Assembly (NCBI GenBank): GCA_016859345.1
Contig: CM029111.1
Location: 18,245,214 to 18,309,213 of the forward strand
Length of the DNA stretch: 64,000 nt
From: Istiophorus platypterus
Lineage: Eukaryota; Chordata; Actinopteri; Istiophoriformes; Istiophoridae
Reading direction: 5' to 3'
Within the stretch, counting starts at the first letter, position 1. Every line of letters begins with the position of its first letter. Shown in pieces: positions 44,531 to 58,400 of the stretch. Made by a program: the position numbers and the translations under genes. The notes beneath the pieces are model-generated. The model was not told where the DNA came from, did no database searches, and was given only the letters and a program-made list of their open reading frames with translations.

Positions 44531-47408
44531 GGCTCCTTGTTTATCCTCCGTTTTATCTGCACACTGGGATGGGCTGAGAGTTGAAGGGGAAAGTGGTGGA
44601 AGAGGAATGACAGTCACCTGATGGAGTGTAGGAATAATATGATTAATACCCAAGATGTGAGGTCATACCAGGTTCAGCGATTCACCGTTGGCCTGTATAT
44701 AAGCTCCAACAGATGTAACGTCGGAGTGCCTTTTTTTGATCTCTGCACAGATGTGTGTTGGCGTGCAGTTTCATTCCTCAGGTGTGTGATAGTGGAAGGG
44801 TTGTTATCACAGGTAGGGGAGAGGAGAAAGAGCGATAGAGAGGAGTTGAGGCAAGGAGGAGGAGGAGGAGACATGGAAAATATGAGGAGACCAATAATAG
44901 ATGGCAATAAATACAGTATGAAGGTGAGGTGAAACAAAATTCCCAGGAAGAGTGGAGGAGGAGGTGGAGCAGGAGCGGAAGGAGGGCTAGAACATTGAAA
45001 GGAGGAGGGCGGGAAGGATGTATTAAATGGAAAAGAACTGTGGTTGGAGGGTGTGGAGGTGGAGGAGATGACAGAGGAAAAGAATAGGGGATGTTTATCT
45101 GTTACAGCAGCCTATTATTAGAGCACAATAGGCACAATGGGCTTCAGTTGGGAATGTGTGTGTGTGTGTTCATCAGGTGAGATGATCCCTTTTCCATAAT
45201 CTCCCTTTATTGAGTCGGAAAATGAGTCCCGAACCTGTCAGAGACCTCAGCGCTGCAGAGATGCGTTACTGTCTCTTCTGCAGCTTCAGAGAGAAATAAG
45301 AGAAATAAACCAAAAACTACCTTCATGGCTCGATGTCACCAGTGTTAAGTGAGAAAATGTGTTTTTCTTTTAAAATTTGGTTGAATTGACCCTTTAATCA
45401 GCTTTCAGAAAGGACATAACCCCGCGAGGCTGAAGAAAATCAGATATGGACACACAAATTTTTTCAAGTAGTAAAGATTCACACTGAGTCGGATGGCTGC
45501 TCCAAACTGGAGAAATTAACATCTTTCTCGCATCATGTGCCCATGATTCCCTGTGTGTGTGGACAGATTTCCCTCCAGGACGTGATAACAAAGAGACATA
45601 TACACAGATACATGCACACACATGCAGTGTTGAGGTCGCCCCATTGTTCACCGTGCGCGCAGAGTGAGCGCGTTGCCAACTGCCCCCGATTGAATGCTTC
45701 CTGCCATTGATGTGGTCGCGAACGTCAGCGCTGCTGTTAAAGTGCCAGCCAGCTCAGGGCTGCAGTCTGGAGGTCGGAGCGAGGGGGTCTTATTTGGACC
45801 TTTTTATCTTCCAAAGTCAGCTTAGTCTGATTGGAAGCGAAGGTTTAGTTTTAATGTCAGGTGAGGGTTGACATCACGTGCTGAGTTTAAAGATCTGCAT
45901 ACATTAGCAGTTCCTAAAACCCAACCCGAGGCCCTGACGCACAAAAAGCCGATAGATAGTCAGACACTTTGGAGCGTAACCGAGCAGCTGCCACCAGGAC
46001 CGTTTGTCCTTTTCGAGGCATATTCTCAATTTGGATTCTGAGCATAAAGCAGACAGTGTAGACTGGTGGACTGAGTCATCGTGATTTTATTCTGAGCATA
46101 ATACTGGCCTGTTTAAACAGATCCTTTTTTGAGGATAGTTGAGCAAGTTTTTCCCCACACGCAGGTGCAGGAACGCTCGGCGCGATGCTGGTCTGCCGGC
46201 CACCAGATTCGGCCTTTGTGGTGTGTTTGGCTGCAACTTGACAAAAGATTTCAGGCATTGCAAGGGCTCTAATTAGTGCAGCGCTGGCTCCAAGACGTGG
46301 AACGTTGTAACTCCAAAATCTCCAAAGAGGCAGATCAGAAGGAGATGACCATCATCCACAGGAGACATAGATGGGAAACAGTGCTTACATCAATAAAATC
46401 TTTGATCATTGAGTTTAATTTAATTTCTTATCATAAATTATTGGTTTACAATAATATATTGATCTGAAACTCCAATAACAGTCTCATATTATAACAGCCA
46501 CACATGACAATGGTGCACTCGCAGCAAACTCTTCCGGGATGCAGGTACACTCAAGGTGGTTGTGCAGACACAAAGGCTTAAGGGTTTCAAGAGGTTGATT
46601 CAACCCTGTGAATCAGTCACTGTGAGAGCCGGGTTCTGTTCAGTGTTTCTACCTGTCAAAACAGGAGTTTTTCCGTTGCCGCCATCTCCAAGCGCTTTGC
46701 TCATGCACTTATTCTCTGGGCCTGCTCTATGTGAAAAGTTCCCCGAGATATGACCATGGTTATGATATGACGCCAAATAAATAAAATGCAGGAATGGGAC
46801 AACAAGACAATTTCATGGATACAACCAAAACTGTACCAAAACCAAAACTGTATGCTGCATCCTCTCATCCTGCCTGAAAATGAACAGGAGTAGTCTGATT
46901 TCACTTCTGTGTGTGTGTGTGTGTGTGGTGTGTTTTGCATAAGTACAGATATGTGTGAGGTTTCCTGATTACAAGGGTAGAGTGTATTCTCTGCCAATTC
47001 TGCTGTGTACAAGTGACGATCATGGATGGGAACCACACTCTCAGTCCAGAGCCTGTGTGTGTGTGTGTGTGCTTGTGAATTGTCTGTTGTTTGGCTCTGC
47101 AAAGACAATTCCAGTGTTTTTGTTGTTCGGTTGTTTTTTTTTTCTTTTAACACACTTTCCAGGTGTGAAGCCGTGTGTGTGTGTTTTTGTGTGTGTGTGC
47201 TTGTGTGTTTGTGTGTGGCCGGCTGTACAACATCAAGTCAAGCAGCGGGTTCTCATGAGCTGTTTCAAGATATAATCTCTTATTCACTGTGATGCCTCAT
47301 GCTCTATTTTTTTTTCCACCTCACACCCTCTGACTCTCTCCAGCCACAAAGACGCTTCTGTTGAGTGTTTGAGTGACACAGTAATGATTGGAACAAACAG
47401 AAAAAAAG

Positions 47409-47806
47409 GGGATTAATGCCGGATGTATGCTGCTTCGTCCAGCCTACGCCGCCGTTAGCATTTATGCATTTTGAATTTTGTTTATATGTCACTGTGCCGA
47501 TATTCTTTCGCCGCCATTTTCCACGAGTTTGTCTACGCACTTTTGAAACAACGGCAACTGAAACAGAGAAGATGTTGACGTAGTCGCAGCTGACGGATGT
47601 TGAACAGCAGTTTTAGTTTTCCTGAATTTACAGTGACGCTGAAATGAAAGAAGACGTCAGAGGAGACGGTCCGTATGATGGTGGCGAAGGAGAAGGAGCC
47701 GGAAACGCGGTGCCACCAGGCCGCCCAATCCCAGTTCTTGCGGTCTGTGTGGCCGTGACATGTAGTTACACTTTTTATGGGATGCACCTCAGGCCCCTGT
47801 TATGGG
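47409..47806 (-). mobile_element. MITE-like element, copy 2 (inverted)
   Basis: On the minus strand it reads CCTGAGGTGCATCCC, AACTACATGTCACGGC, GACCGCAAGAACTGGGATTG, AAAACTGCTGTTCAACATCC and AAATGCTAACGGC in the family order, ending near CTGGACGAAGCAGCATACATCC. It is the only one of the five copies in this orientation. The right (plus-strand) boundary is approximate. Confidence 0.7.
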
Positions 47807-48115
47807 CATCAAACAACTGCAGTCTCCTTGCAGTCTGTGTCTGTAGAGCTAATTAGCAGGAAGGTTTAGGTGTTGATTCGCATTGGGATCAGCAGTACTA
47901 GCATCTCCTTTTACATAACCGGGACCCATTTGGGTCAACGTTTACCTTTTGCCTTCACCTTTTTTAAAATGGTTTTTGGCTATAAGTAGCTTTTATTTCG
48001 CGTTCTGCCGGTGATTCTGCTACATTGCCAGCCAAACAGATGACATACATGTCACCTTCATCAAGTCTACAAAAGAAGCGATTTATTTCTGTGTCTCCAT
48101 TTGTCTCCTCTTTTA

Positions 48116-48147
<32 letters not shown>

Positions 48148-49316
48148 CCTTTTCCACAGTGACTCAGTCAACCACATGTTTTAGTCACATCTTTTAATAG
48201 TGGCCCTCTTTCTCTTTCTTTATTTCTGTCCTCTTTAGAGCCTTGGATGTCATTTTGGGGGCCAACAGCTGCCCTCATTTATTCCCCTCTCTCCACTCCT
48301 CCGTCCTCTCATTTCAGTCACCATCTTCCTGTTGTCCCGTCTGTCCCCCTCGTTCAGGGTTGGACACTGCCTCCCGACGCACTATACCCACACAAATGCA
48401 CAAATGCTGACACGCAGCACGCATTTTTCAGTCTTTCACTATGTGTACTGGGCAGGAAAATGAGCAAAGAGGGGGAGAATAAGAGGTGCGGGGGGGGGGG
48501 GGAATTTGACCTTAATAGGAATGATTCAGCTTTGAGGGGAAAAAAGAGAAAGAGGAAAAAGAGATGTTGATGTCATATCAGAATAAGGGAGGGATGGTGG
48601 ACGGATGAAGGCCAGGGGAGGAAAGAGGAATGAGGGCTGGTAGTTCAAAACAGTTGAACTTATATTTAAGGGTCACTTTTTTTTTAGTTGTCGACTCCTC
48701 TATGTTGTTGTAGCCGATATCAGACTGTGTTGACGTTGGCAGGTTAACACTCGCACACTTTAAGCGCTGGTTCGGTTTTTTGACAAATTTAGATTAATGA
48801 TGCATCATAGGTTTTTCATTTTTGCTTGGGACAGATCCAAGCCTGAAAAGCCTGAAATTGCCAAAAATATAAACTTAAATCCAGTCAATGCTTTTATCAT
48901 AATCTAGAATTTTGATGCTGTAGCCCCTGGTAGCTGAAAGTTCCTGTACAATAGTACACTACAATAGCCTGAAACTCTGACTTTATCTGGGCAAAACTTA
49001 TATCAACTCCAGTTATTTGAAAATCCTCTCTATTATCCTGCTGTTTATTAAATGAGTTTGTTGTAGATGAAGAAGATGGGGAGGTGAGGCTGTAGGAATC
49101 ACTGGGTAAAGTTTGAAGAAAAAAGGAGGAGGAGTGAGTGAGAAAGAAATAGCAGAGGAGGAAGAGGAGGAGGACAGGATTGGTAGAGGGATAGATGAGA
49201 AAAGAGAAGGACTGCAGCTGGGAATGACAGAAACAAGAAGGAAGGCATTCATACTCTATCACAGATTGAAATGTCAAATGCTCTGGGTTTGTGTGTGAGT
49301 GTGTGGGAGTGTGAGT

Positions 49317-49318
<2 letters not shown>

Positions 49319-49352
<34 letters not shown>

Positions 49353-49450
49353 TATCAAAGCAGAGGAAGTGATTAAAGGATGGCACCTCCCACTCTTGTT
49401 TCTGCCAGTCAGTGGTTTGATTTGGTGTGTGTGTGTGTGTGTGTGTGTGT
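49319..49450. repeat. Two (GT)n microsatellites
   Basis: GT runs at 49319-49350 and about 49425-49450, in lama5 intron 2. A further GT-rich cluster with a G-run lies at 49545-49621 and a CA run at about 49767-49790. Confidence 0.95.
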
Positions 49451-50599
49451 CATAACATCTAAGTAAGACTAGTAGCCCTGGTCTTGATATGAATCATTAT
49501 AATCCAACCGTTCACTCTTCAAAAATATTAATCTTGATGCTGTGTGTGTTTTGTGTGCTTTGTGTGTGTGTGCGCTTTGTGTGTGTGCTTTGTGTGTGTG
49601 TGTGTGTGTGGGGGGGGGGGGCGTGGTCGCTCTAGTTAGTCATGCATGAAGTCTGTTCCAACCTGCTGGCCCAAGGGTCAAAGGTCATTGTCAGACTCTT
49701 CTGTTCTTAACTTCCTCCCGCTTTGAACTCCCTGACTGCCCCAATTGCACGCGCACAAAAACACGCCACACACACACACACACACACACACCTTTTTTTC
49801 CTGTGACCTACTCCGTCTTTCTTGCCTGCTGCTCAGCCCGTCCACCTCATCAACGCAGAACTTATCTCTTAACCTTTATCACCTCCTCTCACTAAATCTC
49901 CCTTTGTTGCTTCTCCGTTTTCTCTTTCTTCCCCTCGCCCCAGTATCTGCCCGCTCATCTTTTCTTTTTGTCTCCCCCACTTTTCCGTCCACCCATCCGT
50001 CTCCTCCTGTCCTGTCCTTCGGCCTCTTTGCCTGCCTCCCTCCCTCCATCTCTCCCTCATTGCTCCCCCATCTCTCATCCATTGGCTGTGCGTTATCGCC
50101 GAGGCAGACAGCTGGAGTTTCCTCCCATCCTGCTACTGGAGGGAAAAGAGAGAAAATGACTAACTGTGATAGAATAACTGAGATAGATGGTCTCGCATGG
50201 AAAAACTATATTAAAAAAAAGATTAAATTTGCAGATTGCCTCATCCTTTAATTTTCCCATTAGTCACAGTACAGAAACTTTGACAAACACAGATGTGTTT
50301 ACTTCTTAAAGGGTTTTTGGGATTTTTTTGCACAAATGTGAGAACATTGGCTAAAACAGACGATGCTATTGCTCGAAAATAAACATTTATCGATTTTTTT
50401 TTTTTTTTTTTTAAATGCCAAATTATAACTTGTTCCAATAGATCAAATGTGAGAATTTGCTGCTATCAGTTTTATGTCATTTTAAATTGAATGTCGTTGG
50501 GTTTTATAGTGTTTGGCTGAACAAAACTAAGTGTAGACATTACCTTTAATCAAGAAAGTCAATTGCGACTTACAGTGTTTATTATTTTATGATCTTTTA

Positions 50600-50850
50600 T
50601 AAATACATGATTAATTGATTATCAGTAATTGAAGCAGTTTTATATTTTTTTATCAAAGCATCATTAATATATTTACATTTTGGGGATGTCATCGGACAAA
50701 ACGAGCTTTTTCAAGATGTTTCCTCAGGCTTTTGAACTATTAGTTGCATTTTTTTTCAATATTTTCTGACTTTTTTAGATTGAAAAATTAATTGATTAAC
50801 CAGGTGATAATCCACATCGTGAATAATGAAAACTGTTGGTAGATGCAGCC
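50600..50850 (-). repeat. Dispersed fish repeat (ATTAATC/GATTAAT type), copy 4
   Basis: TTAATTGATTATCAGTAATTG and AAATTAATTGATTAACCAGG, ending GGTAGATGCAGCCC, the reverse of the family start. It is diverged. Confidence 0.45.
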
Positions 50851-51492
50851 CTAGTCCTGGTCGGATGTGGTCCTGATGTCCCTGAATCTTGCTTTATTGA
50901 CAGGATTTCAGTACATTTTGGTTGTATTCAGCTGGTTCGGACATGTTGGCTCTCTTCCCCCAGTTACGATGACCCCGTTCATCCATTCAGCTCGGGCCCC
51001 GTTCCCTTCGGGTGTTTGCCTGCCCTCGCAACCTCCTTTTGATGCAGCAGTGGTCCTGAACCCTCCCAATGATTTAGCATTCAGCGTCCTTCTCAATGGG
51101 GCCTTTATCACACCATTGTGTCAGTGAGAGCGTTTGGCCCATTCAGAGAGGCCGCCGAGAACAAACATAGAGGAAAATGGCTGGTTGTGAATGGCGGGTG
51201 AAGTGTCTTCATTGGGAGACAGAGGCAATGGGATTCAATGGGGAATTAATTAAAAAGGGATATTAGATTGGTTAATCGGTCACTTGAGGAGCATGTGAAC
51301 AAACGGCATGAACGTTTCTATTTCCATTTATTATTCTCCTTCAGTCCCTTGTTCCGTATTTCAAAAATCTTCCTCCTGAATGAGGTTTTCCTCCCCTGGT
51401 ATTTGTAGGATGTTTAGCTGTTTCAAGGTCTTCCTGAGCTGTTGACACTTCCTGAAATGGGGGAAAACCTTATAAGACCAAACATCCTTCAG

Positions 51493-51930
51493 TTTATGTT
51501 TCTGGATCAAACCTACGCCGTAGCTTGACATGCACCTCCCAAAAAATTTAACTCCCCGTTGTGGCGACGCAGACTGCAAGAACTGTGATTGGTTGGCTTG
51601 AGAGGGTTGCATTTCTGCCGTCGCACAGACCATCCCCTCCAACGTCTCTCTGCGTCGCAATAAAATTCAGGAAAACTAAAACTGCTTTTCAACATCTATC
51701 TGCTCCAACTCCATCAAGATCTGCTCGGTTTCAGTCGCTGTTGTTTCGAAGTGCACAAACAAACTTGGAAAAACAGCGGTGAAGCCACTCAACACGGTGG
51801 CATATAAACACTGCCGCCGTCAACTAGCAGTTTGGTGGTGTTATTGCAGAGTGACGCCAACGCAGAAGTATAAATACTCCCAGCGTTGTAGGCCAGTTGC
51901 ATAGACCCGACGAAGAAGCATAAATCCAGC
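51493..51930 (+). mobile_element. MITE-like element, copy 3 (most complete)
   Basis: The left end TTTATGTTTCTGGATCAAACC and right end GACGAAGAAGCATAAATCC are imperfect inverted repeats of each other. It carries CCTACGCCGTAGCTTGACATG, GCGACGCAGACTGCAAGAAC, TCAACATCTATCTGCTCCAA and GGTGGTGTTATTGCAGAG in order. At about 440 bp it gives the best estimate of the family's full length. Confidence 0.75.
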
Positions 51931-52057
51931 ATAAGATTGTCAGAAAAAAGAATAAATGAGCTTTTTCTCTTGATGTACAATGACAGTCATTGTCAGCTAG
52001 AAATTCAGAGCAGATTAAGAACTAATGACAAACTTTTTTTAAAAAGAATGTTTTCTT

Positions 52058-52268
52058 TTCTTTAAGGTTATTTATTTATTTATCCATCCAATTTAGGGGA
52101 CTATTTTTCTCATTATAATTTAGGATTTTGTTCTGTACTGAATTCGTGGTCGGTGAAGAGACAGGAAACAAGGAAAGAGACAGTGTACGAGACGCAACAG
52201 AGGTTCCCAGCTAGAATCAAACTGGGGACGTTGCAGTTACATGGTTACCATTTGGCTACTAGGGAAGC
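52058..52268 (-). mobile_element. tRNA-derived SINE
   Basis: On the minus strand the 5' end carries TAGCCAAATGG, a match to the tRNA A-box (TRGCNNAGNGG), and about 35 nt later AGTTTGATTC, a decayed B-box (GGTTCGANTCC). The minus-strand 3' end has a GATAAATAAATAAATAA tail, as expected for a SINE tail. A tRNA gene is ruled out because no acceptor stem or anticodon arm folds. The copy is diverged and unlikely to be active. Confidence 0.65.
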
Positions 52269-53569
52269 CAATTAAGCCAGGTTAACTGAGCTTGTTGATC
52301 AGTATTTCGGCATCAGTAGAAGGGAATTCAGTGTCTTGGTTAAATGGGAAACTGAATTCCTGAACTGTGCACTGTGAAGGACTTTGATTACCAATGGCGT
52401 CTGGGGGGCACTTCCATTTCGTGCATCAAATAAACGACACAGCGATCTGCAACACGCATCCAGTACGTGTTTAACTGGAGGTAGATTAGAAGATCTAAAT
52501 CAGACAATCACTTCCTCTTACGTGTCGGAAACTAAGACTATTTTCTTTCTTACCGGGAATTGGATGACAAGCTCGATATCAGATTCATATCTGCATTGAG
52601 CTGATATTGGTCATCCATGACTCAAAAGATTAAAGACATGCCCTTCCCGCAGCTCAGAATGTGTCTGTTACTTGTAGTATCTTATTAAATAGCAAGAGAG
52701 TCACCGATGAATCCAAGATTAAACTGGGTTTTGCTAAAAATTAGCAAAATGAGTGATGCTGGCAGACGAAGTATGAGGACAGGATTTCTGCAATGCTATG
52801 CCGAGTCACAGGGATCAGCTGTTGTCTGTAAGAAAATGTGTAATTAACTGTTTATTAAACTGAAATATGCTATATAATAACAAATACAAAATATGTAAAT
52901 AAGTAAACTTTGGACATTTAAGGGGATGTTTATGGAGCAAGGCTTAGCAGCTTCAATGAAAAGCTAATTTTTGACCGACATTACCCTCCGATTTTTCTTA
53001 ATTTCCCAGATTTAATTTCCAGGTTTTGCCGTGAAAATCACACACCGGTCAGGTTGCAGCTGTACAACATGTCCAGCTGCAGCGTGAGGAGTGTGTGAAG
53101 CTCTCTCTCCAGACAAAACCCAGACAGAAAAACACTTTGTGCTGCGCTCGTCGTCCCTGAAGGACACCGCTGACTTGGAGTGGTTTTCTCCCCACTCTGC
53201 CAAGCCAGACTAAGAATAGACTGATGCTAATGTCTTCCCACAATCCAGACAATGAGCTCATTTAGAGTGATAGAGGAGCTAGAGTCAGACAGGCAGGATT
53301 TATCTCTGATATCACATTTACTGTAAAACCTCAGATGATTTCTTCTTTTTTTTCTTTTCGTTTTTTTTTTTTATTTCCAACCCTTTAACATTTAGCCATT
53401 GTCTCATTTGGGTCTGACTTGCAGACTTGATGAGGTACAGACCCTCAACTTCAGACATGTTTGTGTGTGATTTTTCTCTTCTGTGACGGCCCATATTAAA
53501 ACCGCATAAGCCAGCAGGTATTTTTTCATCTTAGTCTGACTTCGAACTGAAATACCTATACAACTGTCG

Positions 53570-54060
53570 GATTATCTCCCATGAAATTATCTGTAGTCTT
53601 ACATGGTCTCCAGAGGATGAATCCGACTGACTTTCTTGACCTCCTGACATTTTCTTTTTGCCTCATCGTGAGGTTGACGTTTGTGGTCTCATGTCCAATA
53701 TCTCAACAGCTATTGGATGGCTCGCCACGGCATTTTGCATGTACATTCATGTTCAGGATGTGTTGTGATAGAAATGATGATCCCAAAACTTCTTATGCAA
53801 TGTCGCCACCACTGCGTCAAATTTTTAATTATTCCAAACACTTAAGTTCATGAGAAAATATCTAATTATTATTCCATCAGCCTACTTTTTGTTGAGCGCT
53901 AATTGGCAAATGTTAGCATGCTAACAAGCAAATTTTCAACATTATTTCTTCATATTGTCAGTGAGAGCATGTAAACATACCGATGTTAGCATGTAGTTCA
54001 ATGCCTTGCTGTGTCGCTGTCCTACTAGCATGGCTATAGGCTGTTAAGATTATTCCTAAA
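53570..54060 (+). repeat. Dispersed fish repeat (CATGGTCCCCAGAAGATGAA type), copy 2
   Basis: A long copy containing CTCCAGAGGATGAATCCGAC, AGGTTGACGTTTGTGGTCTC, CTATTGGATGGCTCGCCACG and TTAGCATGCTAACAAGCAAA in family order. The relative at 35335 shares both ends. Confidence 0.6.
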
Positions 54061-55382
54061 TTGAATTGTAATTTCTTATCTTTCCACTTCTGGAGCCTCA
54101 TTTTCACTGATGTGGATGAATTTGAAAACATCTTTTATGCAACAGATTTTTCAGTGCTCTCAAGTATGGCAAAATAATCTTAATTCAAGGTCCAGTTACC
54201 AGCTTTGTCCAGGGCTTTTATCGTGAGAGGAATCCATGAGAAAAAAGCTGGTAAGCTGACCTTGAGTCAAAGACTGTCTCATATTTCAGTGGTCACAAAT
54301 GAATGTTGTGAGTCAGTGTTTTCAACTTCTTCAACTGGCACTTGAATGGTAAAAAACATAATAGAAACAGCTCCGTTTTCAATACGATAGAATGGAAAAA
54401 CTGGTATTTTGAACATTCTCAATGTTGCGGAGCAGTTTGTCTTTGTTTTCAGTGTTCAGTTAGTTAAACATGCCATTTTATTGTGGAACAAAGGCAGAAA
54501 CAGAGAAAAAACAGACTTAGTTCCTAATTTATCCACACTGAAACCTTGGGCTAACAAAGATTTTTTTGGATAAATTTCAGTCTCCTCTTGTTTTTCTCCC
54601 TCCTGTTTTTTCTCTTTTGTTCCAGTTTTAAAAGTTGCTTTTTAAAGTCTGGAATGTAGTTTCCCAAGAAAATTATCTGTGGGGTCCATCGGTTATCTTT
54701 TTCCTTATTTAACTTATCAGCATTTCCCATGAATGGAGGAAGAAAGGCCAATGCAAAAGCAATAAAAAGTTAAGAAATAGGACAAAAAAAAGAAAGAAAC
54801 AGAGTGGAAGGGGGAGAAGGAAAGACGGAGACAAAGGGAGAGGTTTGCCCTCGTTAATGTGACAGTAAATATTGGTTTTAACCAGGTCAACTCCAGCAGA
54901 TTGTTTGAGTTTCTCCTCTTTTCTTAGCTGGTGAATGAAACGAAGGGGGAGGTAGGAGGAGAGGGAGGGGGAGGGGGAGAGATTACAGAGGAAGTGTTGG
55001 GTTAATAAGTTAATGAAGTTAAAGTTCATCCTCATGTCACATTTTTAATTTCATGTTAAACCTTGTCTGGGTCCCTGTGTGAACCACTTGAATCAGCTAG
55101 CTGGGCGAATGTTCCTCCTTCACGCAAGGGCTCATTACGAAATCAAGCATTTTTCGGGATTTAGTTTGATCCAGAGAAACAAGTTTTCATGTCGGCTCCA
55201 CATCTCGGGGATTAGGGATCAAACCACCTAAATGTTTTCAGAGAACTTGAGTTACACTCGACCCCAAACCCGCTGATGTACAGGTTTAGCGGCCTCTTCT
55301 GGTATTTTGTCACACGGTGACCAACAATTTGTCATTTCTGTTGGTAAAATGAAGAGAACCAACGGTTTTACCAGCCATGATC

Positions 55383-55434
55383 CAAGGAAGGCCAAAGAAG
55401 GCCAAAGAAGGCCAAAGAAGGCCAAAGAAGGCCA
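55383..55434. repeat. 10-bp minisatellite (GGCCAAAGAA)n
   Basis: Four identical GGCCAAAGAA units from 55390 to 55429 with partial units on either side. Confidence 0.95.
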
Positions 55435-58400
55435 GTGGTCAGTTTATTGAAAATGGATCCCACAAGAGTATGAGCTTATGCAGTTTTATTCAGAACTGAA
55501 CAATAACAAAATGAATAGACTTAAAGATCCCAACACGCCTGCTATAGCATTTAATGTCAGATGAAAATATGTGTATAATGACTCCGGTTATCATTTCATG
55601 CAACCACAAATCAGCCATTAAACCCTTTGATAAAGATGTTTCCTCTCAGTATATTGGGTCCACATGTTGAATCAGCTTTTTACCGTTTTGGCTCAAATCT
55701 GGCACCGTTAACATGACATTGATGTTGATGTGTAATATTCCTGATAAAAGCCCGGTGCTGTTTAGTATCATTTAGTTTTTATAGTGTTCACAAACATAGC
55801 AAAGACACTAATAAATTTTTCGCTCTTTAGGTAGTACAGTAAGCAGCAAGTTAATACAAGCTACAAAGGATTGTCTCGCTTCTTGCGTGTATTTGTTTGA
55901 TAGTTGCAGGAGGATTTAAAAAAAAAAAATTTGACCATCTTCGACACTGGATTACCGTCCAGTGTTTTTGCTAGAACAACCTGTGTTTTTGATTGCTCGC
56001 TTTTGTAGCTGCAGGCAGGTCTTCACACAAACGGAGGAGCTGGGGGGTTTGGGGGGGGGGGGTGAGGGATGACTAGATGGAAAAAGAAGAAGAAGAAGGA
56101 GGATGAGGAGGAGGAGGGCAGCAAACAGAAGGGAGTGTTTTCCCATAGTTAAGTCATAAAATGGTGTATTGGAGTGTAACAGCGGGGGGTGTTTGTGTGT
56201 GTGTCGGGGGGGATGTTAACTCATCGACTTTGAATTAAACAGCCTGTTAAACTGAACAAACAAGCAGAAGCCTCCAAACTGCAGGAAAACAGGAACAAAA
56301 TCAGTTGGCTAATTTCCACAAACCTTTCTGATATGTGGTTGTTGTAATGTAAAATTTTAGCGTTTGTGTTTGACATTTCTGTTTATTCATTGACACATTC
56401 AGTGAGTCGATTAACTCGCAGCAAAACGCAGGCTCGGTTACCAGTACCACTGATGTGTCACTAATTTCATGTTCAAACTGCTTCCTTGCTCTTCTGCAGG
56501 CAAACTAAGTCCAGAAGCATCACCTAAAACCTGGAAAAACCTTCAGATAACATACAGCTTTTAGTGAAGAACCTTGCGACTAAAATCCTCGAAAAATACT
56601 CCCTTAACACATCAGATGACTCTAGGAAAAAAAACTGGATTATCATGTGTGTTTAAAAGACCTAGCTTTTCCACCTCGGCAGGGAGGTAACACCGTCTTG
56701 GTCAAGCTCAGTTCGAGTTCAGAGGCTGTGAACGACGGCGACGCACTCCGCCGGGCAGAGTCCACGCACAAAGCCTCATCGCACCGGGAAGCTATGGAAA
56801 CGGCCTGAAACGGGGAGGGGGTGTGATTTTCATGGGTTGTGGGGTCAGGGAGGGAGAAGTTAGGAGTGTGTGGTGGGGTTTTTTTGTTTTTTGTTTTTTA
56901 TAAAGCTGTTTCTGAACTGTGAACTTGTTCCTCTTCATGTTTTTCTCTGGAAGAAAAGAAAAAAAAAACCCTAAATACCTGTGGTTAGGACACATTAAGG
57001 TGTCGCAATCAGCAGCTAGCAGCACCAGCAGGTTCCCGTCCACCAGCGGTTCCCCCTGCAATTAAATGAGAGAGAGATAACAGAGATACAGAGAGACATC
57101 TTGTACTGGCTGATGGACAGAGTAGGTGTTTATTGGCAACTGAGGGAAAACAAGCTGGTAGCTGCAGCAACTGTAACTGGTCCCAATGAAGCACAACAGC
57201 TGGGGAGGCTCCACAGCCCCAGTCACCACTGTAACACGCATGCTTGGGATATTTGGCGAGGCATGGCGTGTCTGTCCACCTGCCTACATGACGGACGTCG
57301 CAGGCACCAAAAAATCAAGATGACATCTAAATGCATAACAGGCTATTTAGTCCATTGGAAACCCCTGAAAACATAATTCCTTTAAAATAAATGAATAAAA
57401 ACATTTGTGTACCACAAGTGGGTACGATTATTCCCAATGATTAGCGATAGAAATAGACTTGAATATTCCAGATTCAATTTCAAGTGCGGTAATCTGCTTT
57501 AATCTGTCTCGCTTCAGGACGCTCGTTACCAGAAAACCTTTCAAACAAGGTTGACGGCTCTGAGGTTACAGGGACTAGTTAACCCAGACTTTCGGTTATC
57601 AGGTGAAATGTCTCAATAAGAAAATAAGGAGGATTTTTTGCAGTGTGTCCCTCCCTCGTATAGTAATGATAGACTTGATTGAACGCATCTTAAGCCCAGT
57701 CTGGAACAAGTTTACCAGTTTAACAGTTTGTCCATGGGGTTGTAGAGTGTCCAAGCTTCAGTCTCTGACCTTTGACCTCTCTGTAGAGCAATTTTTTTTC
57801 CTCTCAGTTAAAGTTTCTAAACTAAGTAATTGTCTTCATTTTTATCACAAAGCTGAATGGACATTAGTTAAAAAAAAAAACAAAACAACAACGGCCTATT
57901 TATTAGTTTTTTTCTTTGGTCTCTCCACTGTATCTCATTGTGTTTGGAGTTTCTTCAGGTGACAGGAAAATGACCAAAGTTCTACACTCGGGTCATTCGA
58001 TGACAACCAATCAAACTACATCAAAGGCTCAGGAAAAAAAGTTAGCAAATTGCTCCTAATTTAAGATTATTTCGTCAAACTGCTGTTTCCACGGCGAATA
58101 AACCAATAGCGAATGTTCACGCTCCACTGAAAGGACACATTTAATTTAATATTTTGATCCCGTCCCGGTTCACATAACTGATGCTGTGTGTTGTAAAACC
58201 CAATGGATAATGGATAACAGATAATGATACTGTTTGGCACCATTATTCAACAGTAATTAATCACATTTACATGTTAGGAGCTGGAACAAGACAATGATGC
58301 AATCACTGTATTATTAAATTTTAAAAACTTATTGCTCTTTATAATTTTCAAGGTTTTTCCACATGGTTTAATGAAACATTTACAGGTTCACCTGTAAAAT

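Noticed and set aside
49745..50251. 168-codon frame rich in Ser/Leu/Pro in lama5 intron 2
   Set aside because: It is produced by a CA microsatellite followed by a pyrimidine-rich tract; no homology or splice signals.
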